Part shown: positions 60,923 through 64,000 of the stretch, one piece after another | Numbering within the stretch: position 1 is the first letter of the stretch | How the letters are laid out: each line of letters opens with the position of its first letter | Assembly: GCA_965146665.1 (NCBI GenBank) | Contig: CBCTHE010000008.1 | Span: 1 to 64,000, forward strand | Length of the DNA stretch: 64,000 bases | Reading direction: 5' to 3' | Source of the DNA: Ructibacterium sp965146665 | Lineage (GTDB): Bacteria > Bacillota > Clostridia > Monoglobales > Monoglobaceae | Notes under the pieces: model-generated | The model's input: only the letters and a program-made list of their open reading frames with translations | Databases searched by the model: none | Told to the model about the DNA's origin: nothing | Made by a program: the position numbers and the translations under genes

Positions 60923-63900
60923 ATGTTGAAAAAATCAAAGTTAATAATTTGTTTTATGCTGGTGGCAATCATGCTTCAGGGAATAGTAGTTTTTGCAGCA
61001 GAATATCGTGAGGATAATGAGTCTATTCCCGGCTGGAATGTCATTTATAAGTATGCGGATGGGAAGGCGGTGGTGTCTGGTGATGAAAAACATTCGGGCA
61101 AGGCCAGCATGAAGATCATAAATAATACTCCGAATAAAAACGATGTATATATAAGCCCGTCCTATAAATTAAATGTCGTCAAGGGGCATACATATACATA
61201 TGGTTTTGCGGTGAAGTCAAAAAATTCTAAGCGTGCTGTTGTTTGTATAGATTGGGGAAGCAGTGGAAAATCTTCAATTATTCCCTTTGGTGCCTCAAGC
61301 GATTGGCGTGAGCTTGGCTTTGAGTATACACATAAAGCAGAGACCGGTACTGTGGATTTGAGATTTCTTATTGAGGATAAAACAGAGGGCATATGGATAG
61401 ATGATTTATATTTTTATGATGAAGCGGAAAGCGATATAAATATGATTTCCAATCCCTCATTTGAGGGAATGTCAGTTTTATACGAAGATAACGGTGAAGC
61501 CGATCAAACGACGGTTATTCCTATTGTGTATAAAAATGATGTAAAAATTGATGGCGTGGCAGATGAATGGACGGCTATTGAAAAGACGGTGCTTACCTCA
61601 TTTAGAATGTTCGAGGAGGGAGAAAAAAGCCTGGAAGCATCTATTGGTTATGCATATGATGAAGAAAATTTATACTTCGTTATGGATGTGGAGGATGATG
61701 TTCACTATTCCGTGCTAGACAGTGCAAACTATTGGAAAGCAGACAGCGTTCAATTCGCTATATGCAATTCCGTTGAAACCTTTGGGGCACAATACAGCAT
61801 TGCGTATGATGAGGATTCGAAAGAAACAGCGGTATATGGAGCGGAAGAGGTGAAAGCCAAGGTGAGCCGGGCGAACAATCACACCATTTATGAAGTAGCC
61901 ATGCCCTGGGCACTACGGTTTGATGGGAAAGTCCCGGAAATGCTGAAATTTAATGCTATAGTTAATGACAATGACAATGATGAACTAGGAAGAAAATATT
62001 GCCTAGAGATTGCGCCTGGCATAGCGGATAAAAAGGATGGCGAATTATACCCCAGACTCTTGCCTTTGAATAACGAACAGTATAGTGTTTGGTTTGAAGG
62101 CAACGAGAGCGTTACGGTTGGCGAGTGTGCGAATTATACTCTTACTTTGTTTAATGCTACGCCTGAAAATATAAATTTTGAGATTACGGGGATACTGAAG
62201 GACGACAAAAGGAAGCTTGAACTGAAGACTGGACAAACTGAAACTATAAGGTATGAGGTTAAATGCGATGAGATTGGTTATAAGGAGGTTTCAGTTGTTA
62301 TCTGGGACGGAAAAGAGGAGCAGGTCAGAACTGCGAAGACTTCTGTTTGGGCAGATGAGGCTGTAACCAGACGTATTATAGCGCAACAAAAAAAATATTA
62401 TGCTGAACTGACTGAACTAGTAGAAAAATGTATGCAGGCAGGCTTAAGTTGTGATTATGAAAAAATTAATTATCATGTTATTGAGAGATTTATTTCTTAT
62501 CTGGAAGATGATATAACTAATGGATATTTTGATCGGGTGTATCATGAAGATAAGGCCATGACGGAGTTGTATAACGAATCTAAAAACTCAATGTTGGCAT
62601 TGTTGAATGGTGAAAAAGAACCTATTGAGGTTCCCAAGTACATTACATCCCCTATTGAAGTGACGGGGAAGCATTTTGTCGCAACAACAAAGATAGGAAA
62701 TAGAACGGAACGCAGACCAGTCTTTTTTGTTGGAAGCGGTCATTGGGAACAAAGCCGGGAGGATATCCCGAATTTGCATAAGTTTGGTCTGAATGCAATT
62801 GAGCTTGGGATAGAGCCTTATAGAATATTTGATGTAAAGGACAGTATACCGGAGTGGGATTTGCGTACGTTTGGAGAATACAAGATAAAGTATTACACGG
62901 AAAAGAATGAAAAGAAATCCGGTAACTATTCCTTGGGCATAAAGAGCGATATGCCATATTCATTTAACAATTTTAATTATATAACGCAAACTGTTGAGGT
63001 CGAGCCAAATACAACGTATGAATATGGGCTGTCTGCGAAAACAGAAAATGCAACAGGATGGCCGCTATTCTCTATTGACGGAGCGGTTCAATCAAGGTGG
63101 TCGTTTACGGGAACCCATGACTGGACGGATTACGTTCAAAAGTTTACCACAGGCAAGGATCAGAGGAAGGTTACCTTTTCAATCTACATAGATGCTCCGG
63201 CAGACGCTATCTACATTGACGATGCGTTTATAAGACCGTTAGGCAAGGAAGAAAACCTTTTAAAAAATGCAGATTTTGAGGGGCTTTCGGAGGACATGAA
63301 TTCAGATATGCAAAGCGGCATTGAATATCAGGTTCATCCAGAGCCGATTCAGGAGATAGAGCGGTATTTAGAGGCGTGCGAGGCTGGAAATCTTTCAGCG
63401 GCATATTTGTACGCAAGCCAGAATTTTAGCCGATTTATCTGCATGGAAGATCCAACTATTAACAATCGCGGAGGAAAATTCTGGAATTCTTTTGTTTCCT
63501 TTAATCCAACACATCCGGAGATTGTACGCTTGAATGAGATGGTGGCAAAAACAGTTTTGCCGAGGCTGAAAGATTATGAGGCTTTTGATCATATTATTTT
63601 GGCAAATGAACCTGTTTTTGTCTCTTACGTAAGCGACCAGTTTTATTTACCGATGTATCGTGCACACCTGAAGGAAAAATATGGCGATATAGAAAACTTA
63701 AACCGATGCTGGGGTACCTCATATGAAGATTTTTCCGAGACGGAGATGCCCCAAAAGGTGGATGGGACGCCACAATTTACAGACTGGAGAATTTTCAACG
63801 ATCAGATTATGTATGATTATCATAGCTATTTGGCGGATTATGCCAGGGAAGCGGCGCCCGGGATACCAATTTCATCAAAATTGATGCAGCCCTTTATAAG

Positions 63901-64000
63901 ATATGGGAACGGTCGCGTGGAGGGCGGGAGCAGCAATTTGGCGCCCTTGACCCAAATGATGGACGTGAATGGCTTAGATGCATGGGCATACTATAACACA
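60923..64000 (+). CDS. Secreted GH42-like multimodular enzyme, partial (runs off right edge)
   Basis: ATG at 60923 (GGAAAGGG upstream); frame open to the last base (1026 codons). Signal peptide about 1-27. CBM4/9-like module (about 28-170, with GIWIDDLYFYD), CBM9-type module (about 199-356, with IDGVADEW and WKADSVQFAI), an Ig-like domain (about 376-480), then a helical linker (CDYEKINYHVIERF) that matches the preceding gene's CDYE-like linker (ADYETVNYHVIKKS). The catalytic barrel starts near 600 (FGLNAIELGIEP), is interrupted by a CBM at about 636-790, and resumes with the acid/base E896 (ILANEPVF). The nucleophile would lie beyond the edge. Same family and same barrel insertion as its neighbour, with two extra N-terminal binding modules. 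Confidence 0.82.
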   Translation, partial: MLKKSKLIICFMLVAIMLQGIVVFAAEYREDNESIPGWNVIYKYADGKAVVSGDEKHSGKASMKIINNTPNKNDVYISPSYKLNVVKGHTYTYGFAVKSKNSKRAVVCIDWGSSGKSSIIPFGASSDWRELGFEYTHKAETGTVDLRFLIEDKTEGIWIDDLYFYDEAESDINMISNPSFEGMSVLYEDNGEADQTTVIPIVYKNDVKIDGVADEWTAIEKTVLTSFRMFEEGEKSLEASIGYAYDEENLYFVMDVEDDVHYSVLDSANYWKADSVQFAICNSVETFGAQYSIAYDEDSKETAVYGAEEVKAKVSRANNHTIYEVAMPWALRFDGKVPEMLKFNAIVNDNDNDELGRKYCLEIAPGIADKKDGELYPRLLPLNNEQYSVWFEGNESVTVGECANYTLTLFNATPENINFEITGILKDDKRKLELKTGQTETIRYEVKCDEIGYKEVSVVIWDGKEEQVRTAKTSVWADEAVTRRIIAQQKKYYAELTELVEKCMQAGLSCDYEKINYHVIERFISYLEDDITNGYFDRVYHEDKAMTELYNESKNSMLALLNGEKEPIEVPKYITSPIEVTGKHFVATTKIGNRTERRPVFFVGSGHWEQSREDIPNLHKFGLNAIELGIEPYRIFDVKDSIPEWDLRTFGEYKIKYYTEKNEKKSGNYSLGIKSDMPYSFNNFNYITQTVEVEPNTTYEYGLSAKTENATGWPLFSIDGAVQSRWSFTGTHDWTDYVQKFTTGKDQRKVTFSIYIDAPADAIYIDDAFIRPLGKEENLLKNADFEGLSEDMNSDMQSGIEYQVHPEPIQEIERYLEACEAGNLSAAYLYASQNFSRFICMEDPTINNRGGKFWNSFVSFNPTHPEIVRLNEMVAKTVLPRLKDYEAFDHIILANEPVFVSYVSDQFYLPMYRAHLKEKYGDIENLNRCWGTSYEDFSETEMPQKVDGTPQFTDWRIFNDQIMYDYHSYLADYAREAAPGIPISSKLMQPFIRYGNGRVEGGSSNLAPLTQMMDVNGLDAWAYYNT

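Noticed and set aside
1..64000. CRISPR arrays, rRNA or tRNA genes
   Set aside because: I saw no regularly spaced direct repeats and no recognisable tRNA or rRNA sequence on reading through; a dedicated scan would be needed to rule out a tRNA completely.

Overview
The window reads as a chromosomal stretch of an anaerobic, Gram-positive, polysaccharide-degrading member of class Clostridia. The evidence is Shine-Dalgarno-led operons, lipoprotein solute-binding proteins with CUT1-type (LplB/YtcP and MalF/MalG-like) permeases, YesN/YesM-type two-component systems, S-layer homology (SLH) anchored proteins, large secreted glycoside hydrolases, and an oxygen-sensitive glycyl radical enzyme. SLH-rich glycan degraders such as Monoglobus-like gut bacteria come to mind, but that placement is a guess.

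Region 1 (1-8.7 kb, minus strand): an operon of three secreted proteins. An RCC1-repeat propeller protein is followed by an unrecognised helical exported protein and a YD/RHS-repeat protein that runs off the left edge, so its C-terminal tip is not visible. Region 2 (9.06-10.39 kb): a decayed IS3-family element whose terminal inverted repeats are still clear.

Region 3 (10.5-30.3 kb, GC-rich, plus strand): glycan locus A. It holds two permeases, a lipoprotein binding protein, a modular secreted protein, two tandem GH10 xylanase-like enzymes, an SLH protein, a large exported partner protein, a GH94 phosphorylase remnant, and an AraC-type response regulator with its YesM-like sensor kinase. Region 4 (30.4-34.1 kb): a serine-recombinase element with a broken recombinase, an AT-rich barnase/barstar cassette whose toxin is frameshifted, and a second copy of the recombinase 3' end.

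Region 5 (34.3-40.6 kb, GC-rich): an AraC regulator divergent from a Gfo/Idh/MocA oxidoreductase, a glycyl radical activase, an FAD oxidoreductase and a glycyl radical enzyme with an unusual active-site motif. Region 6 (40.6-64 kb, AT-rich): a GH2 enzyme, then glycan locus B, which mirrors locus A. Locus B holds a response regulator, a double-sensor kinase, a binding protein, two permeases, an SLH protein, its large partner, a multi-CBM protein and two GH42-like enzymes (the last cut by the right edge).

The two loci can be read as parallel sense-import-degrade systems. Extracellular enzymes and glycan-binding proteins sit at the S-layer, oligosaccharides enter through ABC importers whose ATPase is not encoded here, and each locus has its own two-component system. 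The most novel-looking element is the overlapping gene pair (SLH protein plus about 850-880 aa exported partner) found in both loci, together with a C-terminal module shared by four secreted proteins. The glycyl radical cluster and the recombinase/barnase/barstar element are the next best candidates. All functional statements rest on reading motifs by eye; no searches were run.
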